From Sphingopyxis sp. LC363 (GTDB lineage Bacteria; Pseudomonadota; Alphaproteobacteria; Sphingomonadales; Sphingomonadaceae), in NCBI RefSeq assembly GCF_000756385.1, contig NZ_JNFC01000005.1:27681-91680 (forward strand): a stretch of DNA of 64,000 nucleotides, written 5' to 3'. Below are positions 54,345 through 62,120 of this stretch, piece after piece; within the stretch, counting starts at the first letter, position 1; each line of letters begins with the position of its first letter. The position numbers and the translations under genes are program-made. The notes beneath the pieces are model-generated. The model was not told where the DNA came from. It did not search any database and worked only from the letters and a program-made list of their open reading frames with translations.

Positions 54345-55007
54345 ATGAACGGATTTCCTTTTGCGATCGTCGGCTTCGATCTCGACGGCACCCTTCTCGA
54401 TACGCTCGGCGACCTGGCCGCGGCGGTCAATCATACGCTCGCGCAAATGGATCGCGCGCCGCTTGCTGAGGCGGCGGTGCGGCCGATGATCGGGCGCGGC
54501 GCGAAGCATATGCTCGAGGAGGGGCTGCGCGCTTCGGGCGGCGTCCCCGATGGCGCGGTTGAGCGCCTCTATCCCGAACTGCTGCGCTTTTACGAAGCGC
54601 ATATCGCGGTCCACAGCCGCCCCTTTCCCGGCGTCGTCGCCGCGCTCGACCGCCTCGACGCGCTGGGCGTGCGCACCGCGGTCGTGACAAACAAGCTTGA
54701 GGGGCTCGCGCGGCAACTGCTCGGCGAACTGGGGCTCGCCGACCGCATGGCGGCGATCATCGGCGGCGACACGGTGGGGGCACGCAAACCCTCGCCCGAG
54801 CCGATCCGCGCGATGCTCGAGCGGTGCGGCGGCGGACGTGCGGCGTTCGTCGGCGACAGCATCTATGACGTAACGGCGGCAAAAAATGCGGGTCTGCCGA
54901 ACGTCGCGGTGAGCTTCGGCTTCCTCGATCGGCCCGCGAACGAGCTGGGCGCCGACCATGTGATCGATCATTATGACGAGTTGGTCCCGCTGCTCGCGCG
55001 GCTGTAG
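54345..55007 (+). CDS. gph: Phosphoglycolate phosphatase (HAD family)
   Basis: A 220-residue HAD phosphatase that removes phosphoglycolate formed during DNA-end repair or oxygenase side reactions. It has FDLDGTLLDTLGDLAAAVN (motif I), VVTNKLEGLA (motif II), KPSPEPIRAMLERCG and GDSIYDVTAAKNAG (motif IV). The start is divergent from glmU with 59 bp between starts. Other HAD specificities cannot be excluded. Confidence 0.88.
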   Translation: MNGFPFAIVGFDLDGTLLDTLGDLAAAVNHTLAQMDRAPLAEAAVRPMIGRGAKHMLEEGLRASGGVPDGAVERLYPELLRFYEAHIAVHSRPFPGVVAALDRLDALGVRTAVVTNKLEGLARQLLGELGLADRMAAIIGGDTVGARKPSPEPIRAMLERCGGGRAAFVGDSIYDVTAAKNAGLPNVAVSFGFLDRPANELGADHVIDHYDELVPLLARL

Positions 55008-55029
55008 AAGGGAAATATCGCCTCCTTGT

Positions 55030-55058
55030 CCGTCATCCCGGCGGAGGCCGGGATGACG
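55030..55058. repeat. REP-like short hairpin
   Basis: CGTCATCCCGG-cggag-CCGGGATGACG: a perfect 11-bp inverted repeat between the convergent gph and nucleotidyltransferase genes. Same family as 46143 and 60972. Confidence 0.85.
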
Positions 55059-55073
55059 ATAATCAAGAATCGG

Positions 55074-56087
55074 CTAGCGTTTGCGCCACTTCGTCCAGAG
55101 ATGCTTCGCGAGCATCGCGGGCGGCATGCGCAGCCAGTGCGAGCGGATGTAGAAAACCTGTTCGAGCAGCGGGTTCGTCACCCGCCCCCAGTCGTCGCGC
55201 GCGAGCAGGCGGCGGCGGAACCATGCGTCACCGGGGTCTTGCCGGTCCCATCCGCCCGGCAGCACCGCGCCATAGAGGTCGCGCGACAGCCGGGCGGCGC
55301 GATGCACCGCAGCTTGCAGCCCGTGCAGGTCGGCGCGCCCGTCGAGCTGCCCCCAAAACCCCGCGTCGGCCGCGGCGAAATCGCGCGTCATCAGGTGAAA
55401 ATCCCAAAGGTTGCGCAAGCCCCCCTGCAGATCGCCGTCGGCGAGCATGTGCGCCGCGCAATGCACCGTCATGTCGGTCGGTTGCAGCACCGCAAAGCCG
55501 TCCCCGCTCGTCACCGCATCGCTGACCAGCGCGAGCGCGTCGGGGGTGATGCGGTGCGTCTTGGGCAGGATCGTGTGGTGGACGTCGATCATGCGGTCGC
55601 GGCCCGAGTGGATCATCGGCGGCAGTTCGTGCATGTGCGCGCGGTAATAATGATCGTCATAGGGGTCCGACTTGACCCATTCCCAGCCCGCCTTGAGCAG
55701 CGCATTCTCGGCGCGGCGGATGTCGGCCGCGAGCACGAGGATATCGAGGTCGCCGATCTGGCGTCCGGCAGCGCACGCCATGGCCGCGGCGGCATAGGCC
55801 GCGCCCTTCAGGAGCACGAACTCGATCCCCACGGGCGCGAGCGCGCGGCGCGCCATTTCGGCTTCCCACAAGGCTTGGCGCTGCGCGACCTCTGCCGCCG
55901 CGCGCTGGTCGGCGAACAGCGCGGCAACCGCATGCGGGAGGGCGGCGCCGTCGAGCCGGTGCGCGAGCGTCGCGAGCATCGCTTCGCTGCGCGCGACGCC
56001 AATCACGCCGTCCCAGTCGCGCGGCGCAAGGCCCGCGGGGTCGCGCCGCCCGGCGAGCAGATCGACGAAGGCGGCGACGGCGCTCAC
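55074..56087 (-). CDS. Nucleotidyltransferase-like protein of the HprK/PqqD operon
   Basis: A 337-residue protein of the uncharacterised nucleotidyltransferase family (NTP_transf_5 type). VLLKGAAYAAAAMACAAG and the metal-binding IGDLDILVLAADI (DLD) lie near 98-127. It has a His-rich middle (DDHYYRAHMHELPPM) and a helical C-terminus. The GTG at 56087 overlaps the hprK-like stop (GTGA), with GGAGG 7 bases ahead; an ATG at 56105 is an alternative. It is the last gene of a marR-pqqD-hprK operon. The substrate is unknown; it presumably adds or transfers a nucleotide to a protein or small molecule. Confidence 0.85.
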   Translation of the reverse strand: MSAVAAFVDLLAGRRDPAGLAPRDWDGVIGVARSEAMLATLAHRLDGAALPHAVAALFADQRAAAEVAQRQALWEAEMARRALAPVGIEFVLLKGAAYAAAAMACAAGRQIGDLDILVLAADIRRAENALLKAGWEWVKSDPYDDHYYRAHMHELPPMIHSGRDRMIDVHHTILPKTHRITPDALALVSDAVTSGDGFAVLQPTDMTVHCAAHMLADGDLQGGLRNLWDFHLMTRDFAAADAGFWGQLDGRADLHGLQAAVHRAARLSRDLYGAVLPGGWDRQDPGDAWFRRRLLARDDWGRVTNPLLEQVFYIRSHWLRMPPAMLAKHLWTKWRKR

Positions 56088-56950
56088 CGCGCCGCCTCCG
56101 CCCATAATTCTTCGACCAGCGCTATCCCCGCCGCGCTGTCGGGATAGGTGATGCCGAACGCCGGCGTTTCGCGCACCAGCCGCGTCAGCGCGGCAAAGCC
56201 CGCTTCGCCGAGCGCGACATAGTTGGTCGACGCCTCGGTCAGCCGGACGAAGGCCTCGCCCTCGCCCATCGACTCGATGCCCGCCGCTCTGCCGAAGCGC
56301 GGGAAGAGCAGCAGCGCCGGGCGCGCGGGCGCGTGCATCGCGGCGATCGCGTCGGCGCGCGGGATCAGGTGGCGGATATCGCCCTTCGGCGTCCCCGCCA
56401 GCAGCGGCCCGAGCCGCGCGGCATCGACGCGCGCAGCAACCTCGGCGATCGCTTCATTCTTGAGGCTCACCGCGCGCGGAAAGGCGAAAGCGTCGCCACC
56501 CGCCGGGTCGATCAGCGTGAACTCGTCGCCCATCAGCCGCCAATCGCCTTCTCCGAGCAGCGCGGCGAGGGTCGATTTGCCCGAGCCCGATTCGCCCGAC
56601 ATGATCAGCGCGCGGTCGTCCCTGGCGACCGCGCTCGCGTGGAGCAGCAGGTGCCGCCGCCACCCCAATGCGACCTGCAGGTTCATCGCCATCTCGGCGG
56701 CGAGCAGCCCCATCGACAGCGGCAGCGGCAGCGCGCCGGGGACGATGAAATCGCCGCCGATATGCACCGACGGGCGCAGCCAGCGCCGCCACGGCCGCGC
56801 CGCAAACAGCCGCACCGTCGCGTCGGCAGGGCGCGCATCATCACGCGGATAGCCGGCATAAAGACGGTCGAGCGCCGCCACGGGACCGGCCCAGTCGCTG
56901 CCGATGCGAAATTGCACCGGGCCGACGGCAATGCGCACGCTGTGCCTCAC
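56084..56950 (-). CDS. HprK-related kinase A
   Basis: A 288-residue P-loop kinase-like protein related to the catalytic domain of HPr(Ser) kinase. It has the preceding HLLLHASAVARDDRAL strand, Walker A in SGESGSGKSTLAALLG (118-133), and MGDEFTLID (140-148). The N-terminal HPr-kinase regulatory domain is lacking and no HPr gene is nearby. It overlaps both neighbours by 4 bases, in an operon that matches the so-called HPr-rel-A system. The substrate is unknown; it may phosphorylate a peptide or protein. Confidence 0.88.
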   Translation of the reverse strand: MRHSVRIAVGPVQFRIGSDWAGPVAALDRLYAGYPRDDARPADATVRLFAARPWRRWLRPSVHIGGDFIVPGALPLPLSMGLLAAEMAMNLQVALGWRRHLLLHASAVARDDRALIMSGESGSGKSTLAALLGEGDWRLMGDEFTLIDPAGGDAFAFPRAVSLKNEAIAEVAARVDAARLGPLLAGTPKGDIRHLIPRADAIAAMHAPARPALLLFPRFGRAAGIESMGEGEAFVRLTEASTNYVALGEAGFAALTRLVRETPAFGITYPDSAAGIALVEELWAEAAR

Positions 56951-57228
56951 GCGCGCTCCACCAGCCCCATCGCCGCGAGTTCGCCAAGCCGCTCGGCAAG
57001 GATCGGCTGCGCCTCCCCGGCGCCGCCGAGGTCGAACGTCGCAGCAAGCCGCTCGGCAACGCGCGCGGGGGTGCAGGCGTCGGCACCCATCGCGTCCAAT
57101 ATCTCGGGCAACGGCGACACGACGAGATGCGTCTGCATCGACCGCCGGTCGAAAATCGCAGTCAGCTCGCCGAGCGGTTCGATCCGCAGCGCATCGGCCG
57201 GGGCGGCGCGATAGGCGCGATCAGCCAT
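56947..57228 (-). CDS. PqqD-like peptide chaperone of the HPr-rel-A system
   Basis: A 93-residue PqqD-fold protein (ADALRIEPLGELTAIFDRRS, THLVVSPLPEILDAMG, then a helical AERLAATFDL and LAERLGELAAMGLVERA). PqqD-type domains bind leader peptides of ribosomally made natural products. Here it overlaps the MarR-type stop by 8 bases and the kinase start by 4. No precursor peptide could be found nearby. The family is defined by context, not by a known product. Confidence 0.82.
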   Translation of the reverse strand: MADRAYRAAPADALRIEPLGELTAIFDRRSMQTHLVVSPLPEILDAMGADACTPARVAERLAATFDLGGAGEAQPILAERLGELAAMGLVERA

Positions 57229-57667
57229 AATCTTCGGCGGCGGCGGTCAGTTTGGCGAGGATGGCCATCAGCTTCGCGCGTTCGCCCGCGCTGATGTTCG
57301 ATTCGAGCTGCGCCTCGCTCGCAAGCGCCGCGGGGACGATCGCATCATAGAGCGAGCGCCCGGTGTCGGTGAGTTCGAGATGGTGCGAGCGCCCGTCGGC
57401 CTCGTGCGCCTGGCGCGCGATCAACTGGCGGTCGGCGAGCACCTTGGCGGCGCGGTTCACGGTGACCTTGTCCATGCGCGTCGCGGCGACCAGCTCACGC
57501 TGCGTCTTCGGCTGGCCTTCGCCGAGCACCGCCATCAGCCGCCATTCGGGAATCTTGAGCCCGAAGCGATTCTCATATTCGGCGGCGATCCGGCTCGACA
57601 GGGCATTCGATGCGATGGAGAGGCGGTAGGGCAGGAAATTGTCGAGATTCAGCTTCTTCGCGGCCAT
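57221..57667 (-). CDS. MarR-family transcriptional regulator
   Basis: A 148-residue winged-helix regulator: LPYRLSIASNALSSRIAAEYE, recognition-helix region KTQRELVAATRMDKVTVNRAAKVL, wing ARQAHEADGRSHHLELTDTGR, and a dimerisation helix at the C-terminus. ATG 57667 is used. It lies upstream of and overlaps the pqqD-like gene, so it probably autoregulates the operon. The ligand is unknown. Confidence 0.92.
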   Translation of the reverse strand: MAAKKLNLDNFLPYRLSIASNALSSRIAAEYENRFGLKIPEWRLMAVLGEGQPKTQRELVAATRMDKVTVNRAAKVLADRQLIARQAHEADGRSHHLELTDTGRSLYDAIVPAALASEAQLESNISAGERAKLMAILAKLTAAAEDYG

Positions 57668-57792
57668 GCTTGTCAAAACCCCCAACTATCCCGGCGCCGG
57701 AAGCCTAAACGGCCCTTTATCGGTGCGCAATCCCGGGCGGCGAGGATTTCCGATTAGGGTGGAAAGCGGACGTCCAAATGTTACCAGCGTGC

Positions 57793-58209
57793 ATGGCCAT
57801 CTTGCACAAATCCGCCGCCTCGCTTGGGTTCTACGGCGATGATCTTGATCCAACCGAGATAACCGATCTGCTAGGCGGTGAACCATCAGTAGGTGTTCGA
57901 AAAGGCGGGACTTGGCTTACTTCCTTGGGTGCCGAGAAGGTTGCTCGCACCGGGTCATGGCGATTGAAAGCGCACCCCCATGAACCCGCAAATCTGGATT
58001 TCCAGATAAGCTGGCTGTTGAACGGCCTGACGAAGGACCTTGGTCCATGGCGATCATTATCAAAACGCTATCGAGGCAGGATTTTCTGCGGTTTGTTCCT
58101 AGCGAGCGGGAACGAAGGCCTCACCCTCCAACCTGAAACCCTTGTTTGCGTTGGTGAACGGGGTCTGCTTATTGATCTCGATATCTACGGGCAAGATGTC
58201 CCTGATTGA
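57793..58209 (+). CDS. DUF4279 family protein
   Basis: A 138-residue protein with the DUF4279 layout: FYGDDLDPTEITDLLGGEPS at the start, then GTWLTSLG, RTGSWRLKA and a C-terminal strand pattern (LLIDLDIYGQDVPD). The function is not known; similar proteins occur in immunity or defence neighbourhoods. Its base composition is visibly less GC-rich than the flanking genes (more A/T at all codon positions), consistent with later acquisition. It stands alone between the divergent MarR operon and the TonB-receptor operon that converges on it. Confidence 0.8.
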   Translation: MAILHKSAASLGFYGDDLDPTEITDLLGGEPSVGVRKGGTWLTSLGAEKVARTGSWRLKAHPHEPANLDFQISWLLNGLTKDLGPWRSLSKRYRGRIFCGLFLASGNEGLTLQPETLVCVGERGLLIDLDIYGQDVPD

Positions 58210-58259
58210 ACGGCAGCAACCGGTCGAAAGCGGACGCCGTCCCGCAAAAGGTGCATCTG

Positions 58260-60317
58260 TCAGAACGTCGTCCGAACACCGACCCACAGCGTGCGCGGGA
58301 TCGCGCGCTCGACGATGCCCGACGAGGAAATCGCCGCCGGCACCAGCTCGTCGAACAGATTCTCGCCGCGCGCCTCGATGCTGACCGCGTCGCTGAACCG
58401 CCACGACAGCCCGGCGTCGAGCGTCAGTGCGTCGCCCAGCGTAAGCAAGCCAAGGTCATCCTCATTCTGCTCGCCGATATAGCGCAGCGTCGCGAAGCCG
58501 CCCAATGGCCCCTGCGCATGGCTGCGCAGCGAGACGCTGCCGCCATGCTCTGCGATCTGCGCAGGGCGGCGGCCGTCGAGCGTCGCCGCGCCCCCCGACG
58601 CATCGACCTCGGCGTCGGTAAAGGCATAGGTCGCACGCAGCGTCGCGGGCCCGATCCGCTGCTCGGCCGCCACCTCGACGCCCTTGCTGTCGATCGCGTC
58701 GAGATTCTGCCGCTGGTTGAGGTTCGGCGCGAGCGTCACATTGGCGATCGCGTTCGTGAGCCGGTTGGCGAAGAGCGTCGCCGACAATTTCGTGCCGCCG
58801 CTTTCCCAGTCGGCGCCGACCTCGCCGCCCCACAGCCGCTCGGGCTTCAGCATCTCGTTCGCCATCGTCGTCTCGGCGCCGACGCGGAACGGGCGGTATA
58901 GCTCGTTGAGCGTCGGCAGGCGCCAGCCGCGATAGGCGGCGGCGCGCAGCGAAACCGAATCGGAGGTCCAGCGCACGCCCGCGCGCCCGCTGCCTTCCCA
59001 CCCCCGCCGCGCGGCAAAGCGGAGGTCGGTGATGACCGGCCCGCCGCCGCGATTGCGCTCGAGCCGATAGCCGGTGCCGAGCCACCAGCGATCGACACGC
59101 CCGCTCAGCGTCCAAAGGAAGCCGTCGCTTGCATCACCCGACGTCCATTCAGCGAAGGCCCCGACGGTATCGCTGCTGCCCCCGGCCGTGCGGTGGCGGC
59201 CGGGAATGCCGTCCGTGAAGAAGAAATCCTCCTCGGTCCGGCCGACGGTGCGGCGCCAGTCGGCGCCGACGCGGAGCGGATTGGCCCCGCCGATCGCGGG
59301 ACGCAGTTCGAAGCGACCGCCGATACCGGTCGCAGGGATGCGCTGGAACAAGACGGGGTTCGCGCTGTCGCGCCCCGCCGCGACGCTCGCGAAGCCGCTC
59401 TCGAAATCGCGGAGTTGGATATAGCCGAGCGCGAGCCATTGGGTTGCGCCCACTGGGTCATGGACGAAACGCACGCTGGCATCGACGCCGTCGGTCTTGC
59501 TCGTCGTGAAATCGACCCCGCGGTCGCGCCGGTCGGAGAAGCCGCGGACGCTTGCTTCGATCCGGCTGCTGTCGCCCGCGTCGAAGCGCAGGCGAAGCCC
59601 TAGCCCGCCCTGTTCATACGGCGCCGCGCGGTCGGCCGCGCCGCGCTGGCCCTTAGCGACGGGGATGAATCCGTCGCCGCGGCTGTAGCGCCCATCGATC
59701 GCGACCTGCCCGCCGCCGATCTGACCGCCCACCGACGCCGACGCATCCCATCCGTCGCGGCTGCCATAAGCCAGGCTCGCCTCGGCGCCGTCGGTCATCG
59801 TCGAATGGAGGCCGATCGTCCCCGCAAGTGCGCCCGGCCCGTCGGCACCGCCGCCCCCGCCGCGCGTCACGACGATGCCGCCGAGGTTGATCGCGTCATA
59901 GGCGCCCCACGCGACCCAGCCGCCGAACGGGTCGGCCTGCGGCACCCCGTCGAGCGTTACCAGCGCGCGGCTCGACGCGTTGCCGCCGAGTCCGCGCAGC
60001 GTCACGCCCTGGCTTGTCGGATGTGCGCTGCGGCCGTCCGAGCGGCGGAACTGAACGATGCCCGCTTCGTCGCGCAGGCGGTTCTCGATGCGCGAGCCAA
60101 GGCCTGGATCGATATCCGCGATCAGCGATACGCTCTGAACGGCATTTCCTGCGCCGGGTCGAAGCATGCCACCGGCGGTGACAACGATCCACTCATCCCA
60201 ATTCGCCGGCTTTGGCGCCTCAACAAGCGGATCGAGATAAACGGGGTCATTGACATCCTGCCCCATCGCCGCCACCGGCATGACCAGCAGCGCGGCTCCC
60301 GTCAGCAGCCGGATCAC
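58260..60317 (-). CDS. TonB-dependent receptor (BtuB-like)
   Basis: A 685-residue outer-membrane receptor. It has a signal peptide (to about MGQD, residue 20), a TonB-box-like EWIVVTAGG, a plug with VTLRGLGGNASSRALVTLDGVP and GGIVVTRGGGGG, and a barrel ending in LWVGVRTTF. A GTG start at 60317 overlaps the maleylacetoacetate isomerase stop (GTGA). The frame upstream belongs to that neighbour. BtuB-like size suggests a cobalamin-like or metal-chelate substrate, but the ligand is not determined. Confidence 0.9.
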   Translation of the reverse strand: MIRLLTGAALLVMPVAAMGQDVNDPVYLDPLVEAPKPANWDEWIVVTAGGMLRPGAGNAVQSVSLIADIDPGLGSRIENRLRDEAGIVQFRRSDGRSAHPTSQGVTLRGLGGNASSRALVTLDGVPQADPFGGWVAWGAYDAINLGGIVVTRGGGGGADGPGALAGTIGLHSTMTDGAEASLAYGSRDGWDASASVGGQIGGGQVAIDGRYSRGDGFIPVAKGQRGAADRAAPYEQGGLGLRLRFDAGDSSRIEASVRGFSDRRDRGVDFTTSKTDGVDASVRFVHDPVGATQWLALGYIQLRDFESGFASVAAGRDSANPVLFQRIPATGIGGRFELRPAIGGANPLRVGADWRRTVGRTEEDFFFTDGIPGRHRTAGGSSDTVGAFAEWTSGDASDGFLWTLSGRVDRWWLGTGYRLERNRGGGPVITDLRFAARRGWEGSGRAGVRWTSDSVSLRAAAYRGWRLPTLNELYRPFRVGAETTMANEMLKPERLWGGEVGADWESGGTKLSATLFANRLTNAIANVTLAPNLNQRQNLDAIDSKGVEVAAEQRIGPATLRATYAFTDAEVDASGGAATLDGRRPAQIAEHGGSVSLRSHAQGPLGGFATLRYIGEQNEDDLGLLTLGDALTLDAGLSWRFSDAVSIEARGENLFDELVPAAISSSGIVERAIPRTLWVGVRTTF

Positions 60318-60946
60318 GCGGGCTTGACCGCGTCGGGATGCGCCTTCTGGAACGCTTCCAACTCCATGCACGCCGCATCGATCGCCACCAGCCGCGGATA
60401 ATCGCCCAGCGGGGTCTCGAAACGCCGCGCATTATACATCTGCGGGACGAGGCAGCAGTCGGCGATCCCCGGCGTGTCGCCGCCGAGGAAGCGCCCCTCG
60501 CCGGCCATCGCTTCGAGCGCATCGAAGCCTTGCACGATCCAGTGGCGATACCAGCGGTCCTTGGTCTGCTCGTTGAGCCCGAGGTCGCGCTTCAGATATT
60601 TGAGCACGCGGAGGTTGTTGAGCGGATGGATGTCGCTCGCGATCACCTGCGCGCGCGCCAGCGCGACCGCGCGCGGCATCGCCTCTTCGGGAATCAGCCG
60701 CGGTTCGGGAAAGGCGCGGTCGAGCCAGTCGATGATCGCCATGCTCTGGATGATCGGTTCGCCATCGACGACGAGCATCGGGACGAAACCCTGGGCATTC
60801 TGTTCGAGAAAGGCGTCGCTACGCTGTTCGCCCGCGATCAAGCTGATTTCGACGCGGCTATAGTCGAGCCCTTTCAGGTTCAGCGCGATGCGGACGCGAA
60901 AGCTGGCCGAGGAGCGGAAATAATCGTGAAGGACGAGCTGGGTCAT
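60314..60946 (-). CDS. maiA: Maleylacetoacetate isomerase (GST zeta)
   Basis: A 210-residue zeta-class glutathione transferase that isomerises maleylacetoacetate in tyrosine degradation. The SSASFRVRIALNLKGLDY stretch (12-29) contains the glutathione-contacting SSxxxRVR, and SMAIIDWLD follows. No other tyrosine-catabolic gene is near, so it could serve another glutathione-dependent isomerisation. It is coupled to the downstream TonB receptor. Confidence 0.88.
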   Translation of the reverse strand: MTQLVLHDYFRSSASFRVRIALNLKGLDYSRVEISLIAGEQRSDAFLEQNAQGFVPMLVVDGEPIIQSMAIIDWLDRAFPEPRLIPEEAMPRAVALARAQVIASDIHPLNNLRVLKYLKRDLGLNEQTKDRWYRHWIVQGFDALEAMAGEGRFLGGDTPGIADCCLVPQMYNARRFETPLGDYPRLVAIDAACMELEAFQKAHPDAVKPA

Positions 60947-60971
60947 AAAATAGTGCGCGCCATTCTTTCCT

Positions 60972-61050
60972 CGTCATACCGGCGAAGGCCGGGATCTCGC
61001 CCTTGCGTCAGCCCGGAACGGTGAGATTCCGGCCTTCGCCGGAATGACGA
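60972..61050. repeat. REP-like inverted repeat
   Basis: CGTCATACCGGCGAAGGCCGG at the left is complementary to CCGGCCTTCGCCGGAATGACG at the right, with a GC-rich middle containing CCGGAACGG. It lies between maiA and the cytochrome gene, related to the copies at 46143 and 55030. Confidence 0.85.
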
Positions 61051-61097
61051 ATATGAGGAGGCTGCGTTTCGTTCAAGGACGATCGGCCAGCGGCTTT

Positions 61098-62120
61098 TTA
61101 TTCTTTCGGCATCTCGGCAATCCATTGCCGCAGCAGCGCCGCCCCTTCCTTGTGCACCGTCGACCGCCCGACCTCGGGCATCGCGATGCCGGGGTCGGTG
61201 CTTTCGAGCCGATAGATCAGGAAGCTGTGATCAGGATCGCCGGGCGCGATTGCGAACTCCATGCCGCCGCTGCCGCGTCCCGCCGCGGTCGGGCGCTTGC
61301 CGATGCCATAGTTGACGCCCGTCGGATCGTCGGTCCAGCGCAGGAACAGCCCGCTGTTCGACGCGCTGCCCGCCGGGTTGTGGCAATGCGCGCAATTGAC
61401 GTCGAGATAGGCGCGGGCGCGGGTTTCGACGCTCCCGGCCTTGGGATCGTCCCATTGCGGCATAACCGGTTTCAGCGCGGCCGGATTTTCGAAATAAAGG
61501 CCCCGCACCTTCTCCGAGACCGCGGGGTCGAGGATGAAATTCCGCGCCTTCGGCCCGATCGGCACGATCGCCCCGTTCAGGCTGTGGCATTCCTTGCACT
61601 GGTTCTTGTTCGGCACCGCATAGCGGATGCTGTGCGTTTCGCCATCGGGGCTCTTGAACGTCACCGGCACGCGGCGCCCGCCGAGCGCGAGCGTCGCATC
61701 CTTGCCATCGGCATCCCAGATATAGGGCAGCGCCACCCAGCCCGCCGCGCGGTGGATGAGCAGCCGCGTCTCGACCGCGCGCCCGCCGTTGACGTCCGCC
61801 CAGCCGAAGCTTTTGACGAGCACCGTCCCGACCGGAAATTCGACCGACCCGTCGGCTGCGACCTTCGCCTTCTTCGCCGCGGGGATCGAGATGAAACGTT
61901 GCTTGTCGGTATAGTCGCTGAACAGCGGCGCGCGCAGCGTATAGCCGACGCCGGTCGCGGGCTGTCCGGGGTCGTTGCCGCGAAACAGGCCGAACGCCGA
62001 AAGCTTCGGCGGCATCGCGTCGCTCTCGACGAGCGCCTGATCGACGCCGGGCAGCGAACCCGCCGCTCCCCCGCTCGCGCATAGCAGCGCCGCGGCCAGC
62101 GCGGCGAAAACGCGTTTCAC
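61098..62120 (-). CDS. Exported diheme c-type cytochrome (SO2930-like)
   Basis: A 340-residue exported cytochrome with a signal peptide (to about GGAAG, 23) and two heme motifs, NQCKECHSLNGA and NCAHCHNPAGSAS. A large N-terminal region holds FSDYTDKQRFISIPAAKKAK. This matches the SO2930-type diheme family that pairs with a parallel beta-helix protein. A GTG start overlaps the beta-helix stop (GTGA) and so is coupled. Electron-transfer partner unknown. Confidence 0.85.
   Translation of the reverse strand: MKRVFAALAAALLCASGGAAGSLPGVDQALVESDAMPPKLSAFGLFRGNDPGQPATGVGYTLRAPLFSDYTDKQRFISIPAAKKAKVAADGSVEFPVGTVLVKSFGWADVNGGRAVETRLLIHRAAGWVALPYIWDADGKDATLALGGRRVPVTFKSPDGETHSIRYAVPNKNQCKECHSLNGAIVPIGPKARNFILDPAVSEKVRGLYFENPAALKPVMPQWDDPKAGSVETRARAYLDVNCAHCHNPAGSASNSGLFLRWTDDPTGVNYGIGKRPTAAGRGSGGMEFAIAPGDPDHSFLIYRLESTDPGIAMPEVGRSTVHKEGAALLRQWIAEMPKE

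Noticed and set aside
57686..57886. 66-aa frame as a peptide precursor for the PqqD-like protein
   Set aside because: It overlaps the DUF4279 start antisense, is Arg-rich, and has no leader/core look or ribosome binding site.
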